NCBI GenBank assembly: GCA_000310025.1
Contig: FN649753.1
Location: forward strand, 40,150-104,149
DNA: 64,000 nucleotides
Reading direction: 5' to 3'
Source: Ectocarpus siliculosus
Taxonomy: Eukaryota; Sar; Phaeophyceae; Ectocarpales; Ectocarpaceae
Part shown: piece by piece, positions 24,783-36,858 of the stretch
How the letters are laid out: each line of letters begins with the position of its first letter
Numbering within the stretch: position 1 is the stretch's first letter
Notes under the pieces: model-generated
The model's database searches: none
Seen by the model: the letters and a program-made list of their open reading frames with translations, nothing else
What the model was told of the DNA's origin: nothing
Program-made: the position numbers and the translations under genes

Positions 24783-25927
24783 CCGCCCCCAACAGGTGAT
24801 TGCGCGCGCGGGTGGTCTATGAGCGTGATATGGGCGTGTCCTCCATTGTGCCTACTCCCAACCTTGGGGGGGCGGCGTGTTTCTTCACAGTTTGTACCGT
24901 GAATCGAGCAGACACAGGCAGCTACATGTAGATTATGAGCATGGCGAAGCCCCGACAAAGAGCAGACGAAAGAGGCCTCTTTACTGTATGGTCGGCTGTG
25001 GTGGTACCCATCGGTCTGATGTTGTATCAGATACAAGACGAATTGGTCTGCGGACAATTTCGAGTGAACGGAAACCTGTGACGAGAACACTATTTTACCG
25101 CGGAAGAGTTGAGTGAAGCAAGAAGCGCATTTATTTAATATGCAGACAAGGGTCTCCCTCTGTTTCCCCTGGGGCCGCTGCTGATAACTCATCGTCGGCC
25201 TATGTTGGAGAAGATAAGACCGTGGGCTCACGCAATCTCATCCAAAGTTATCTATCTGTCTATGCATGCTTTGTCGATGTAGCAACGAGACCGGGCGTGG
25301 CAGCCATTATTATTGCGGACTCGACAACAAACAATTGAAAATATTATTTGTTGACTGTGTCCGGAAAACCCGAAAGCCGCACGACTGCAGTACTACAAAC
25401 ATACATGACTGCGTTTCGCTTCACACATAGCGGGGGGACAAGAATCGAAGAGGATGGCGCCCACGCTTCAACTGCATGATGTTGGTTGTCTTTCTGTCCT
25501 GCCCCCTCGCCCTAGCTTCGTCGATTTAGTGAGGGGGGAGGTACGGGGGGGCTCCTCCTTTGTCGAATGGTTGTCGTTACAGCAAGCAAATTGATGTGTA
25601 TTGCAGACGAAAGAGCCATCGGAGTTATGTCTCCTTTTGATGCCACCAATTTAGAATAACTTAACTGCGGCGATTTCAGATTAATTCGTCCACGAAAGCA
25701 GAGTCCATGGACATGACACACTCGTGTTTGGCGCGCTCCTTCTCCACCACAAATCATACATTCACATACCATCCTTCCAGGTGCCGTGGTTGGTGGTTGT
25801 CGTTGGTCGGCCGGTTAGCACGGCCGGTTCGTTACGTCTTTCACAGCCAGCCGTGAACTCAACAAGCCGCCGGGGTGTTGTCGGATCGTTCCCTCGCTCT
25901 TGACGTGGTCCTCCAAGCCGCACAGAG
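23043..25927. other. Gene-free stretch between Rpn6 and the MULE gene
   Basis: Presumably Rpn6 3' UTR followed by intergenic DNA. It holds homopolymer T runs near 23451, 23570 and 24239, a GA microsatellite at about 24745-24778, and a small palindrome around 25326-25354 (CAACAAACAATTG... opposite ...TTTGTTG). A 236-codon minus-strand frame at 24521-25231 crosses the GA repeat and has no family likeness. Confidence 0.4.
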
Positions 25928-28900
25928 ATGGACCCATCATCGCAGTTCAAGCACGTTGTGAAAGGGCAAGTCTTCGGTTCGTCGAAAGAGGTGACTTCGG
26001 CTATCAAGCAATCCTTTTTGCGCGATCTCCGAGGTTGTTCGAGTACTGGTGGAGGTGGCTACTCCAAGATCTTCCGCTGCGCAGGGCGCAAATACGATGC
26101 GAAGAGAAAGAAGGAGGTCGGTTGCCTCGCTCGAGTTCGTGCGACGAAGTCCAGGTAAGAAGACCACATTTATTTCACTTGCTCGTGCTGCCCACATCGG
26201 AGCAGCAACAACGCCGCAAGTCTACCTCACCATTTGTTCTTTGAGGATGAGGACTGTATTTCGCGGGGAGTTGGCCGCATGCTTGCGCTTACGCTAATCG
26301 GTAGTAGTCGAGACTGTGTGTCTTGCCTTACTGATGTATCTACACGCTTTTCAAGTAATAAGTGTGCAGTGCCATCGCCGAAGTACGTGCCCTCTCGAAG
26401 AAGGCGCTCTCTGGCAACGTGCCTTGTTTCATTTCACACGTCATTTCACACTCTAAATATTGTATGGATTACAGACTAGTGACAGCACGCAGGAAATGAC
26501 CCAAGCTGCATACCCTCGACTCCTTCTTCCACCGATGGATACAGAGTGGTGCTTGGTGAAAAGTACAAGAGTTGACCTTTGGACCGGTTGGCATCACCGT
26601 TCATTCATCATACATTCATACACGATGCTTTCCGACGTGATGCTTTTGAGCAACGTCCACCCTGTTGTTGTTGCATCGCAAAGTTACGCAGGCTATTCCG
26701 TCGACTCCGCCGAGTTTCAACCCGAGTTCATCCACAAGGAGTTTAGTTGTAATATAAGAAGCGGTGTACCACACAAAATGGTAGAAAAATCTAGTTTCCA
26801 CGTTTGTCTGTTTGTTTTTGCGATCGGTCGCACCGGTGGTCTACTCACGCTCCGACTTCATGGTCGATGAGGGACGGGACAACTGAACCTTCCGCGCCAT
26901 ACAAAGTAGATGACGCGAGCACCGCAAAGAGGGCCAACGCGCAAGCATAGCCCCAAAACACGGCGAACGCACGATAAGAACTCTGGAAGGTGGTGGGTGA
27001 CCCCAGCGGCAATCAGTCTCAAACGGAAGGTGGGGGGCGGGTGCACCACGCGAAATAACACCTGTATTGTCCGTGCGGAGAGGGGGGGGCGTACTCTCAT
27101 GTTTTGCATGCCTTAGACTAAATAGCTGTTAAGACTATTCGTTCATTGACCACACGTCCTCGAGAGGACGGAGCATTGTTCCCACAGGACCGATCGCCGA
27201 TGGCCAATCGTTTCTTCCTACTGTGCCAATGGTGTCCCAAAAATGTTTTCCCTGGCCACTCTGTCCTTTCGATATCACTTCCCGCCTCTTCAACCAACTT
27301 CCTTTGCCCCATGCAGTACAGCTACCTCCACGGTATTCGCCTGCCTATTTGATGGCTAAAACATGTCCCTGCACCTTCCTTCTACTTTTTTCCCAGCTCA
27401 GTCATGCCATGTATATTTCTGTCTACTTGTCGTACCACGGGTATTCCGCACTAAATGGACCCGGCCTTCGCACCCGGAGCCGCCTTCACATTACATTGTT
27501 ACAGAAGTTGTCGTCGCCATCGTCTACCATTCGAATCTTCGTCTCCTTTTCTCGAAGACCAATGTCTCCAGTGCTAAATTTGACGTTCAGGTTTGGCCCT
27601 GCATCCTTTGTCATGTAGTTGGTACTCCTTGAACCTATTCCTTCTCTAGCATTCCACACACATTCTCTAGGCCCTCATTCTCCTTGGTGTCTTTGGCTAG
27701 ATTATTTTCTTCTCTCTTGGCAAAAGAAATACGTTGCATATCTTTTTCTTGGATCCCTCTAGACCTATCGTTTCCGACATATTGACTTAATCGATTTCGA
27801 ACTCGTGTCATACGTCATTTACAGACCTTAACCACACCGACCGTGAGTTATCTTCCCATTTTTCTTGTTTGCCTGCTTCGCCTCCCAAGCTACTATTATT
27901 CTAGGGTGGTTATCGCAGGAAGAGTCTAACAAAAAGCACCCTTCCTTCCAGAATAATTATTGGGCATATCTCGCGTTGTTTCATTTTTGGAAACATCGGA
28001 AAGATACCCCAGCTGGGGGAGTTCAAGAGGAATCGTTTGCCGCACCCTTTTCAACAGACGACGAGTGAGTGCAACACACAAAAAAAATCGATCCACAGAT
28101 TTGCACGCCTGCAGACGGAGCGTTTGACGGTGTTTTTAAATTTTGGTACAACTTCACCCACCTCCGAGAAAAGTAGAAGAAGTGGAAAAAGAGCCCCCGA
28201 CGGACCACATATCAAAAAGGGTGCACTGATTGTACCCTTTGTGGGGGTAGTTGGCCTGTGACCACGGAAGGCATCCGCGTCGTCAGTTGGACCGCCGGTA
28301 AGGATGTCAGAAGGCACTGCGCAGAGACATGAACGGTTTTGAATGTGAAGACAACAACGACGCGCGCGACCTCCCTCCGGCGGGGTCCCGACTGATGATC
28401 GTACGCCGAAAGGTGCGTAGACATAAAATAAAACCGGTTTACCCGGTGGTCTACAGTCATGTCTTATTGGGGTTTACCTCGCCAAGCCACTACTTACTAC
28501 TGTAGCAGGATGTGACTTCTTCTCTCTGTAGAATGAAGAAATTGCAACTCGAAGTAGAGAAAGCGACGATGCGTCAAACGTACGCACTGAAAAATGTGCA
28601 GACTGGCGCCAGAAGAGATGAGATTATAGTCTTGAACGAACATACTTTTCCAAGTTTACGACAAATAAACAGCCTTCTACACAAACCTCACGATGCATTT
28701 TTTATTGCTTGGTTCTTTCGATCATGTCCAGGCGAAAAAATCTCGAGATGTGGAAAATTACCGAGGCCCGTTTCGTGCACAACAACTGCACGGGCGAGCA
28801 GGAGAACGCCAGTCTTTCAGCTGTCGACGAGATGATCGCAACCTTAGTCAGAGCCACCCCTTCCATCAGCGGGCCCGCAATCACAAAGATGCTCAAAGAC

Positions 28901-31900
28901 GGTTCAGGAATCAGCGTCCACCCGCGCACAGCACTTCGAGCGAAGGCCAAGGCGTTGGGAAGAACGGGCAGCGGCAGCACGGAGGGATTCACGGTGCTCA
29001 CATCTCTTCTCGAGCAGCTCGACGCGAGCGACAAGTACACCCATTCTTCGATAGAGGCAAGAAGAAAATTTGGTGCCCACCATTCAATCAAACACTTCGT
29101 ATTTGTATTTGCGTCCTGGTGATGTGTTCTGACATAAGTTTGTCGGGGGGGGCGCTTTTTACCTCTATCTTGCGTGTATGGCGCTCCGATCGTACTCTCT
29201 GACGCCAGTTTAAGCACAACAACATTTAACACCCATATTTGCTTTCAAAATGTGGCTATTAGCGTTCGGAGTTTTCGAGCTCGAAGCCTGGAATTTCCGA
29301 CGTCGCATGCATAGCCCCCAAGAATGCGCAGGTGTCGTAGCATCATTACCACCGCAACTTCCATCTGCTTGAATACATCGCGAATTTTGGTCCTTTCGGA
29401 TTTCTCCCATTTGTTGCCGGTTTGGAGCACTCCTGTCTCTGCATGTTCGGAAAAGATCACGAGTCCCGGTTGCGGCGTCTGACCACTGGGCGCGAGACGT
29501 CACCTTAAAAAAACTGTCCCCCTCAAAAGCAAACATTGGCTTTTGACACGTTTACTCTAGTACCGTCAAGACCGAGGTAAAGCCCCCCCCTAATCCTAAC
29601 TCCGCGCAACGGGAGATAATCCCACCACGTTGTGTCAAATCGGCCAAGCACCCTCGAGGCAGCTACACAGTGCTCATAACTGTCTCTGGAAGTGAAAGCA
29701 CCAGAAAATGTCATTCGAAGCTGTCATCCGTATGCAAGGAAGCAAGCACAGGATACCGAACACCCTCAGCAGGATGCAGCGCACCCTCCATGCGACTCGC
29801 AGAATATCTCACCGCGCTTTGCGCTTGGTGATGTGAGAGCCTGGTCCGGTGAGAACCCGGCGTGCTCCGTCCCGGCTTTGTAGGGATGTGAGGTCAATGG
29901 TCTTTCGACTACGGCATGCACGACTATGAGTACAACCCGCCCCCCCCCCCGGCGCGAAAAATGAACAAACGGTGACATATCGGCGCCCCCAGAGAGCGTT
30001 CTCATGTTCATCGGCGATGATCAGAAATGCAAATGAAAGGGATCCTCGTGACGACTGCCAAAAATACCCGGGCGATGAGATTGTTGAGCTGTACCTGGGG
30101 ATTGCGAATGGTGGAGCTCGTCGGGACGATGTCGGTCGTTGGCTATCTATTGGGACAGTAGAGTGATCATGACGACAGCAGCCACAGCGTTTTCGTCCCG
30201 GTTTTCATGATACGATGTTGTTCTTGTTTGTTTTTCCTGTATTTTTTATTGCTTACCTCCCCACATTTTCTTGCTTCTTCCGATACTCTGTTGGTGTTTT
30301 GCTTCTTGCTGCTTGTTTTTCGTTGACGAGTAAGCCTGCCTGGCTCCTGCCCTTGTTTTTCCGTGAACTTGCACAATCACAAAGTGGACCGCCAACAACC
30401 GCTTTGCGCGGTGCTTCGTAATGCCTGGCGGGGCCGCCAAGGTGGCTGCCAGGAGTTCAAACAAGGTATTTTTACAGATTGCCAGCAACACCCCAACACT
30501 GCTAGACTGTGGGTCGTTCGTTTGTTGTCGCGACTGCGGCCTCAGACGAATCGCGATCCAGCCTGGCTAGTGCGAGATTGTATAGTATAGTATAGTATAT
30601 TTAACCGTTCACGAAATTGTGGACAATCGTTATTGCACTTCGAACGTACAGGACAATAATCTTTTCAGGTGTGGCATTGCAGCGGCTAATTGCCCGCGTT
30701 TTATTGAGTCGGTCTAGGGAATGCGGAGTAGAAACATGATCTATCGCGGCATTTGGAACCACAAATTGTCGCGTTGAACTCCGAAGTAGTGTATCTGCTC
30801 GTGTGGGTGGATAGTCGAGTGGACATGATGCGTGAGAGACCAGAAACCTGGCAGTCGAGTGCTTCTAGCTGCTCCCCCGCCCCACGTCAACACGAACACA
30901 ACCATGGGTTGTTGTGAAACTAAATTCCGTCACGATGGTCTTAACAAGCAACAAAACGTGCTCCGATTTTGTTGCCCAAAGTGTGTAAGGAGTTGTTATC
31001 ATCATAACCCTTGCTCCAGAAAGGGGCGATTCGCAAGTGTTTCCGGCGAGAGTGTGCTTACTCACCATGATTTAATGCTCTCCACAATGACGATACAGGC
31101 GTTTTGCTTAGACGGGGCACATCTGCGGGGCTCGTGGAACGGTGTCATCCTGACGATCACCACTACGGACGCCAACAACAACATCAACCTGTGCGCGTTC
31201 GCGGTGGTCCGCGAGGAGAACGCAAAGTCCTACGAGTACTTGCTCGGGAAGGCTATGGGCAGCAAGCGGATGAAGAAGTTTCTCAACGCGACAACGACGA
31301 CCTGCTTCACGGACAACGACAAGGGTGCCGATGCCGCCATGAACAAGCTCGCCCCGCTGACGGAGGTCCGGCACTGCCTAGAGCACATCCTCAGAAGTTG
31401 CCGCATATGGGTCAAGGTGCGACGCCTAGTCTAGGGTGCCTTCCGTTTCGAACGCGCCGAGTAAGATAGTAACCTTACCCGCAATGTCATTTGAGGTTGA
31501 AAGTTCCGTGTCCGTTTGTCTTCCCCCAGCATATTTTCCTTTGCCCATCTGCGGCACTGCGGGACTTCAATGTCCAAGCACTGACGGAGGCTTCGTGGGC
31601 GTCACCCAGGTTCGACTCATGAAGTCCACGAGGGTGGGGGAATCCTGTGATTGGTGTGCGATGCGTGGCTCTCCTGTGGCCGGCGTCTAAGGCAATACCT
31701 GTACATTTTACCCAAACACCTCGGAACCTCAACTACGTAACCGTTTCCCTCTGGCTGGTCTGGTGTGGTTTGATTTAAATGTTTACCTGAAGACGTTGAA
31801 ATGTTCTGGATTTCATTGCTTGCACGCCGGTCTAGTACCACCGACGGTTGCTCGCTGATTTGACCTGTTTCGTTGGATGCACACAGAAACGTTTCTTCAT

Positions 31901-34892
31901 GTTTCTTAAAACGTTGATAATCGCGATGTAAATCAAGTGCGCTGGCTCTTCGTATGCCCCAGCGAAGGGGGTCTTGCCTTGAACTGTCCGTTCTAGACAC
32001 CCACGCACAGCGTATCCGAGAAAAAACGTACATCAGACGAAACTCTTAGAATACACCTCAACCTGTTCATCGTGCGTGAAAGATCTCATTGCGATTCCTG
32101 TCCGCTGCCTCCAACTCCTCAGCACGGCAAGACACACGCGTACGAAGCCGCGAAGAGTTCAACAGAGCCGGAATTCCTCGCCTGCATGGAATGTTTACAC
32201 GACATTTCACCGACTGCGCACGACAAGTTGGACGCCATTCCTCACGAGCGCTGGGCGTACTACGCAGGCCGGCAGAATGTGTGCTGGCTCCAGGTCAACA
32301 GCAACCCGGCGGAGTCCATGAACAAGACGCTCCTGGAGGTGATAAATTATTGTTGAAAGCAAGCTGATTATATGCCAGTGACAGTAGAAGGCACACATTT
32401 TTCGCAAAACCTTAGGATTTGCCTCCTAAACGAATCAGGTGTTTCCTTGTTTTAGCTCAAGCTTGCCTACAAGGCACTGCCAGTGGTGATCTTGCCTCGC
32501 TCACTCACACGCGATGGTTCGCGTCATCCTGTTTGGCGTCGTTTTGAATGTACCGGCTGAGTTGAGAAATCATGCAAAAGTCTCTTGATGCCTATACACA
32601 AACACAGCTGTGACTTGAACCTTAGTGATCTCTTCGTCGACGTCAATGAGAATACCCTCACTCTGTTACGAGTAAAGGTCCCTGAAGTGGTGAATAACCG
32701 TTCACCAACGGAGGTAATTTCGCTCTTATTTCAATGTGGCAAGGAACGGCCAAGCGTGGCTGACTTTGATCGGCCTCGCTAGGTTGAAGGGGTGAGAGTG
32801 AGCCTCAGGGGCCCGCTTCCACCCTCTGGCTGGTCGCAGCAGACGGAGGGTCTTTTCGATGATCATCAGACCTCGAGAACTGCCTTCCTAGGGTCACGGG
32901 TCCTACTGTTGTATGTGTATGTGCGCCCCTACCACTGGGAAGATACCTATATCCTGGTTTCCGCATTAATGTACATCTCGCATGAAATGAAACCCCCGTT
33001 GCAAATCAACTTGTTGTAACGTTCGCGGTGTTTTTTTCAGGAGTGTGGGGTCAAGAGTGGTTGCCACGCCGATGGCATGGGAATGTCTGTTGTTGTAGAT
33101 TGGATCTATCTCTCTCAATGCAGGTTGTTCCAAATGAAATCACTCGAGCACTGTTGTTCCGTTGCTCCCGTGCCAATTACACGACTAAAGCTGTATGGGT
33201 AGTTCTCAGACCACTACTGCAAGTGCGCACCTGCACTTTCACACGCTTCCCTCGCCCGTTGGTCCTTCATACGCAGCTGCGAGGGAAGCCCATCTTCGAT
33301 TTGGTGCATGGCTGCATCATGTTGATCGCCAAGCGCCTCTTCGACGCCAGTGAGCTCAAGAAAGATGACCAAAGCCAGGTGCACACCCCATTTGCGACGG
33401 CCCACTTCGACGAGGCATCCCGGACCTCCCGCAAGTGAGAATAAAATGCTGAAAGCACCAGATACACGGCAAAGACACATCTACAAATTTGTAACAGCAG
33501 GGGCGCAAACTGCCTACGAACTGTACCCGAAACAAAAAAGTCTACAAGAAACACTGTGTGTTTCAGACCAATGGAGATATCTTCAAAAACCACGCAGTCA
33601 GAGGGAAAAACGCGTAAATTGACGTGAGATGTTGCGGGGAACGTAGGCATAGGGATGTTTGGGCTCCCAGTTTGCTGAAGGGTTCTCGCCACCAGAGTAT
33701 TAGCTATGGGTTTGGCGATTTTCCCGGCAAGGTTCTTTACAACCGTTTTGAAACGGAACGGTCGCCACCAAACAAGTGATCTGTCACGACCTTATAACTT
33801 CTTTATTTATTCGACATCGATGTAACACCCCAGCACCCAACAATGGCGAGGTTTGTAACCATTAACAGTGACACCCAAGAATGATAGGGTTTGGAACCAT
33901 GGAGGGCAAACATGGTGCCGTGAGTTCCTCAGACAATCACCGTGAGTTCCTCAGACAACCAAGTGTGATGCTCCTTGCCCTGTTCCCTTCCACTTCAGGC
34001 ACAATGCCTCACCTCTCGGCGGTGGCAAGTGGTTTGTAACGGACACCAAGACAGGCGCCACACATGGGCACAAGGCGTCCATCAAGTGGGCCTCCAGCCA
34101 ATCCCGAGGCCCTCCCGAGATGGACTGCACCTGCGGCGTCCCAAAGAAGATGCAGCTGCCATGCAGCCACTTGTTGGCAGTGGCGAAAGGTGGGAAAGCT
34201 GATGTCTACGTTTGTGTGCGTCTCGGTTGGTCTCAGTACTGACTCCCACCATGATTTGATTGAAGCCATTAACGATCGCTGCTGATCGAGGATGATACGA
34301 TGCTTCACCTGAGAATCGGCGTTTTTGCCATGGTTGAAATGCGAACCGAGCTCATGGTTGCAAGGTTATTGACCGGAAACACAGGGGAGAGAGACGTGAG
34401 ACAATTCTGAAACGGATTGGGGGTACTTTAGAAAGTTCTCGTGTTTTTTGCGTGCCCTGCAATGTTTCCCATGCCTCCCATTCGCGCTTCGACAAGGGAA
34501 TGGAGCCACTCGGGAAGATATATTGAACAGTACAGTTGCACAGGATCCATCGTGTCACACTAACCACCCAGTACTTGTTCTTCTTGTGCTTCTGTCTTCA
34601 AACTCACACGTACGTCTGAAACCTTGCCGCAGCCCAAAAGAAGACAAAGCGGACCCTCTCACTGATCAACAAGAACTTCGAGATGAAGGCATACCGCGAT
34701 CTGGCCTCTGCTCACCCGGTGGATCTACCAGCATCGAGCTCGCTCGAGAAGGACTCGAGCAAGAAGGGACCGAAGATGGTAAAGCGCCCCGGTGCAAAGA
34801 GTCCTACCCCAACCAGGCGCATCCTTAAACGCGTCAGGTCGAAGGGGGAAGAGCCAGCTCGCAGGAAGAAGAGGACCAGAACAAGAAAGTGA
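25928..34892 (+). CDS. Mutator-like (MULE) transposase gene, possibly domesticated
   Basis: Seven exons join in phase: 25928-26154, 28732-29056, 31099-31416, 32123-32338, 33277-33434, 33999-34189 and 34633-34892 (stop TGA), about 564 residues. Exons 1-2 give the MuDR-type N-terminal zinc-binding domain (GCLARVRATKSR, then MWKITEARFVHNNC). Exon 3 begins the MULE catalytic domain with CLDGAHLRG (first Asp near residue 189) and CFTDNDKG (second Asp near 256). Exon 4 has the typical STEPEFLACME and NPAESMNKTLLE blocks. Exon 6 carries a complete SWIM finger (CTC, then PCSH, near residues 458-472). The tail is very basic (RRKKRTRTRK). The exon 2/3 junction needs a GC donor (GAG|GCAAGA), and about 40 family residues before CLDGAH are not accounted for; exon 3 is open back to 30832, so this region is unsettled. 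No terminal inverted repeats were found. An intact frame split by long introns suggests either a young intron-bearing element or a host gene derived from one. Confidence 0.8.
28244..28360 (+). repeat. SINE-like dispersed repeat, copy 1 (diverged)
   Basis: Carries the family blocks GGCCTGTGACCACGG, then ACGGTTTTGAATGTGAAGAC, and ends in a short CAACAACG tail. The same blocks in the same order occur near 35631, 51030 and 52495. It lies in the first MULE-gene intron. Confidence 0.6.
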
Positions 34893-35600
34893 TGACTTGG
34901 GTGCTCACACCCGAGATGCAGTAGCTCTGCATTTGTGTCTGGCTCCGACCAAATCCCTCAAGAACTTTGCATGGGCGCGTCGGCCGGTAATTGATCGTGA
35001 GCCGATACACCCTCTTGTATGTCTTTCACACAGGGTTATACCGCTGCCGTGATGAGGCGTGTTGAGACTTACCTCGGAGTTTCGTGTCGAGTTCGTTTGC
35101 TGTGGCTTGAACGTGCTGTTGCGTGTTGACTCCTTGTTTCAAGGCGCGTGGACTGATGCGACGGAGACCTTGCAACTTAATGTTTGAGTACATATGTTTC
35201 ATCCGGGAAACAAATCTTCCAGAGTCAAACGGTGGGCTATATTGGCTGCGTAATATTTACTGAAGTACGCAGCACCCTTCCTTCTGGATGAACTCGCCAG
35301 AAAGTATGGGTCGTATTCTCAGGTAGAGCATGCGTGTTTTGCGCCAATCTTACAGGCGTGTGGTCAGTTACACCCCAGGCAGCGATACAGTATACTGCGA
35401 GGGGGGTGTCTGCCCCCAAACACGACGGCATGTGAGTTCGTCGTGTCCACATGTCGCATCTCCTACACCAACTCTCGCAGCAAAATGCGTATGGTCTCGC
35501 AACCATCGACCAAAAATGGCAGTGATCTAAGAAATGACATTGATCCAGAGTGCTACCGCATTATCTTGCGGCCTATTCCGTTCGCTGAACAAACCGCAGC

Positions 35601-35710
35601 ATCTTCGGGTCCATTCGAGTGGTATCTTTTTAGGTAAGTTAGCCTGTGACCACGGGAATCGGAAGAAGGTTGCTGCCGGTTAGAGAGACCGGAACGGTTT
35701 TTAGTACATA
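35601..35710 (+). repeat. SINE-like dispersed repeat, copy 2
   Basis: Contains CTTCGGGTCCATT, then GGTAAGTTAGCCTGTGACC, CACGGGAATCGG and GGAACGGTTTTTAGT, shared with copies at 50913-51135 and 52383-52857. Confidence 0.7.
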
Positions 35711-35796
35711 CAGCTTTTTGTGACAACCACATATTCCCTTCCCACCCCTGTCTGCTGGAGTCCACACGGCACAAAACGAACACCAGCATGGTGACC

Positions 35797-35875
35797 GGTC
35801 GCCCCGGTGGTCTAGTTGGTATCCGCGAAACCTTCTAGAGGTCACAGGTCAGGGGTTCGAATCCCGGCGTAAGCG
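35797..35875 (+). repeat. tRNA-derived SINE head (not a functional tRNA)
   Basis: Has a consensus Pol III A box (TGGTCTAGTTGG) and B box (GGTTCGAATCC) at tRNA spacing. The acceptor stem pairs only at its outer four bases, and the T stem and anticodon stem are poorly paired. Related heads occur inverted at about 49240-49320 and 50031-50060 and direct at 53305-53340. Confidence 0.6.
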
Positions 35876-35907
35876 AGCTTTTCTTGCAAAGTGAGTTTTT
35901 CTCTCGC

Positions 35908-36114
35908 TTCCGCTCCTGGTCTAGTGGATAGCGCTAGTTCGTGTGTACACAGAGGGAAGAGAGTGCTGAACTCTTCTAGCATTAAAAATTGAAGGCAAAG
36001 TACCGCAGGGGGGGAGGGTAGAGAGAAGCTCTTCTGTGTGACCACGGGTCGGAATAAACGGCACTAGTGCTGTGAGCGCTGATTTGAAGTGAAGATTAAA
36101 AAAAAAAAAAAAAA
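35908..36114 (+). repeat. Second tRNA-like A-box segment with poly-A tail, probable SINE
   Basis: Starts with CTCCTGGTCTAGTGGATAGC, an A-box match, and ends in 17 A bases at 36098-36114. A Pol III head plus an A-rich 3' end is the usual build of a retroposed SINE. The middle contains TGTGACCACGGGTCGG, again resembling the local family. Confidence 0.45.
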
Positions 36115-36149
36115 TGGTAGGCGACGACGCCAAACATTTGAAAACAGGG

Positions 36150-36340
36150 TACAGTTGGTGAGAAAAGTAGACACAGCAGGGTATACCCTGCGCCTTTTCG
36201 GACGTACCGGGGTGAAATTGGGCGCTGACCAATCATATGAATGCATTTTGTGCTGTTAATGACTGTGTACCCAGGTGTGTCGCTTTTCGACCAGGGCATA
36301 CCCTGTTGTGTCGTTTTCCCACATTTGAACTGGTTGATTT
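36150..36340. repeat. Imperfect fold-back repeat
   Basis: Near 36171 the sequence reads GACACAGCAGGGTATACCCTG; the reverse complement of the segment near 36292-36312 reads GACACAACAGGGTATGCCCTG. Similarity extends weakly on both sides. It is probably a decayed MITE-like palindrome upstream of ATR. Confidence 0.45.
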
Positions 36341-36858
36341 TGAACGACAAACCTGCACATAGACATAAGAGGTTTTTTGTACGGCTAGCGCAAATGGCCC
36401 GGTTCTCCCGCAAACCATCATCCGCACGACCAGAGAACACAGCACAGCAGTTGGGATCCTGATATTTATTTTTTGATACATGTATCCTCAGTTCTCCCCT
36501 TCACCCCTGCAGGTATAGTCCGATTCGTCCGGCCCTTCCCTACAGCACCTAAGTACCTTCGTCGCGCATTTCCTGGCCGTATGGTGTGAGGTGTTCCCGG
36601 GCCAAAATTGCTGTCATACCACGCAGGTTATCTTGGCAAACGCGGCCGCAAACGCTTATTACATGCGTGGCCTCCCCTGCCACGAAGACACGGCATTGCT
36701 CTCTACCAAAGCCCGGTCAATATTCCTATTTTTAGGGCCCCCTCAACATCATCCCTTGTCGGCAGTCGGGGACAGTGAGCAGTGCTAGACCTCAGTGGGC
36801 AGAGCGAAGAAGACCACCTCATGCTCGCGAATCGTACGCTTGTTGGACCATTGTGTCT

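Larger units (their letters stand above)
34893..36858. other. Repeat-bearing spacer between the MULE gene and ATR
   Basis: No exon was found. It holds SINE-like sequence (35601-35710), a tRNA-like head (35797-35875), a second tRNA-like A-box segment running to a poly-A tail (35908-36114) and an imperfect fold-back (about 36150-36340). Confidence 0.5.

Noticed and set aside
24521-25231. 236-codon minus-strand open frame
   Set aside because: It runs through a GA microsatellite and otherwise has a random-looking composition with no splice partners.
29210-29536. Minus-strand frames in a MULE-gene intron
   Set aside because: Composition is partly coding-like, but there is no family match and no phase-matched partner exon.
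35797-35875. Possible functional tRNA with A and B boxes
   Set aside because: Acceptor, anticodon and T stems do not pair properly, and related heads are dispersed in the window, so it is better read as a SINE head.
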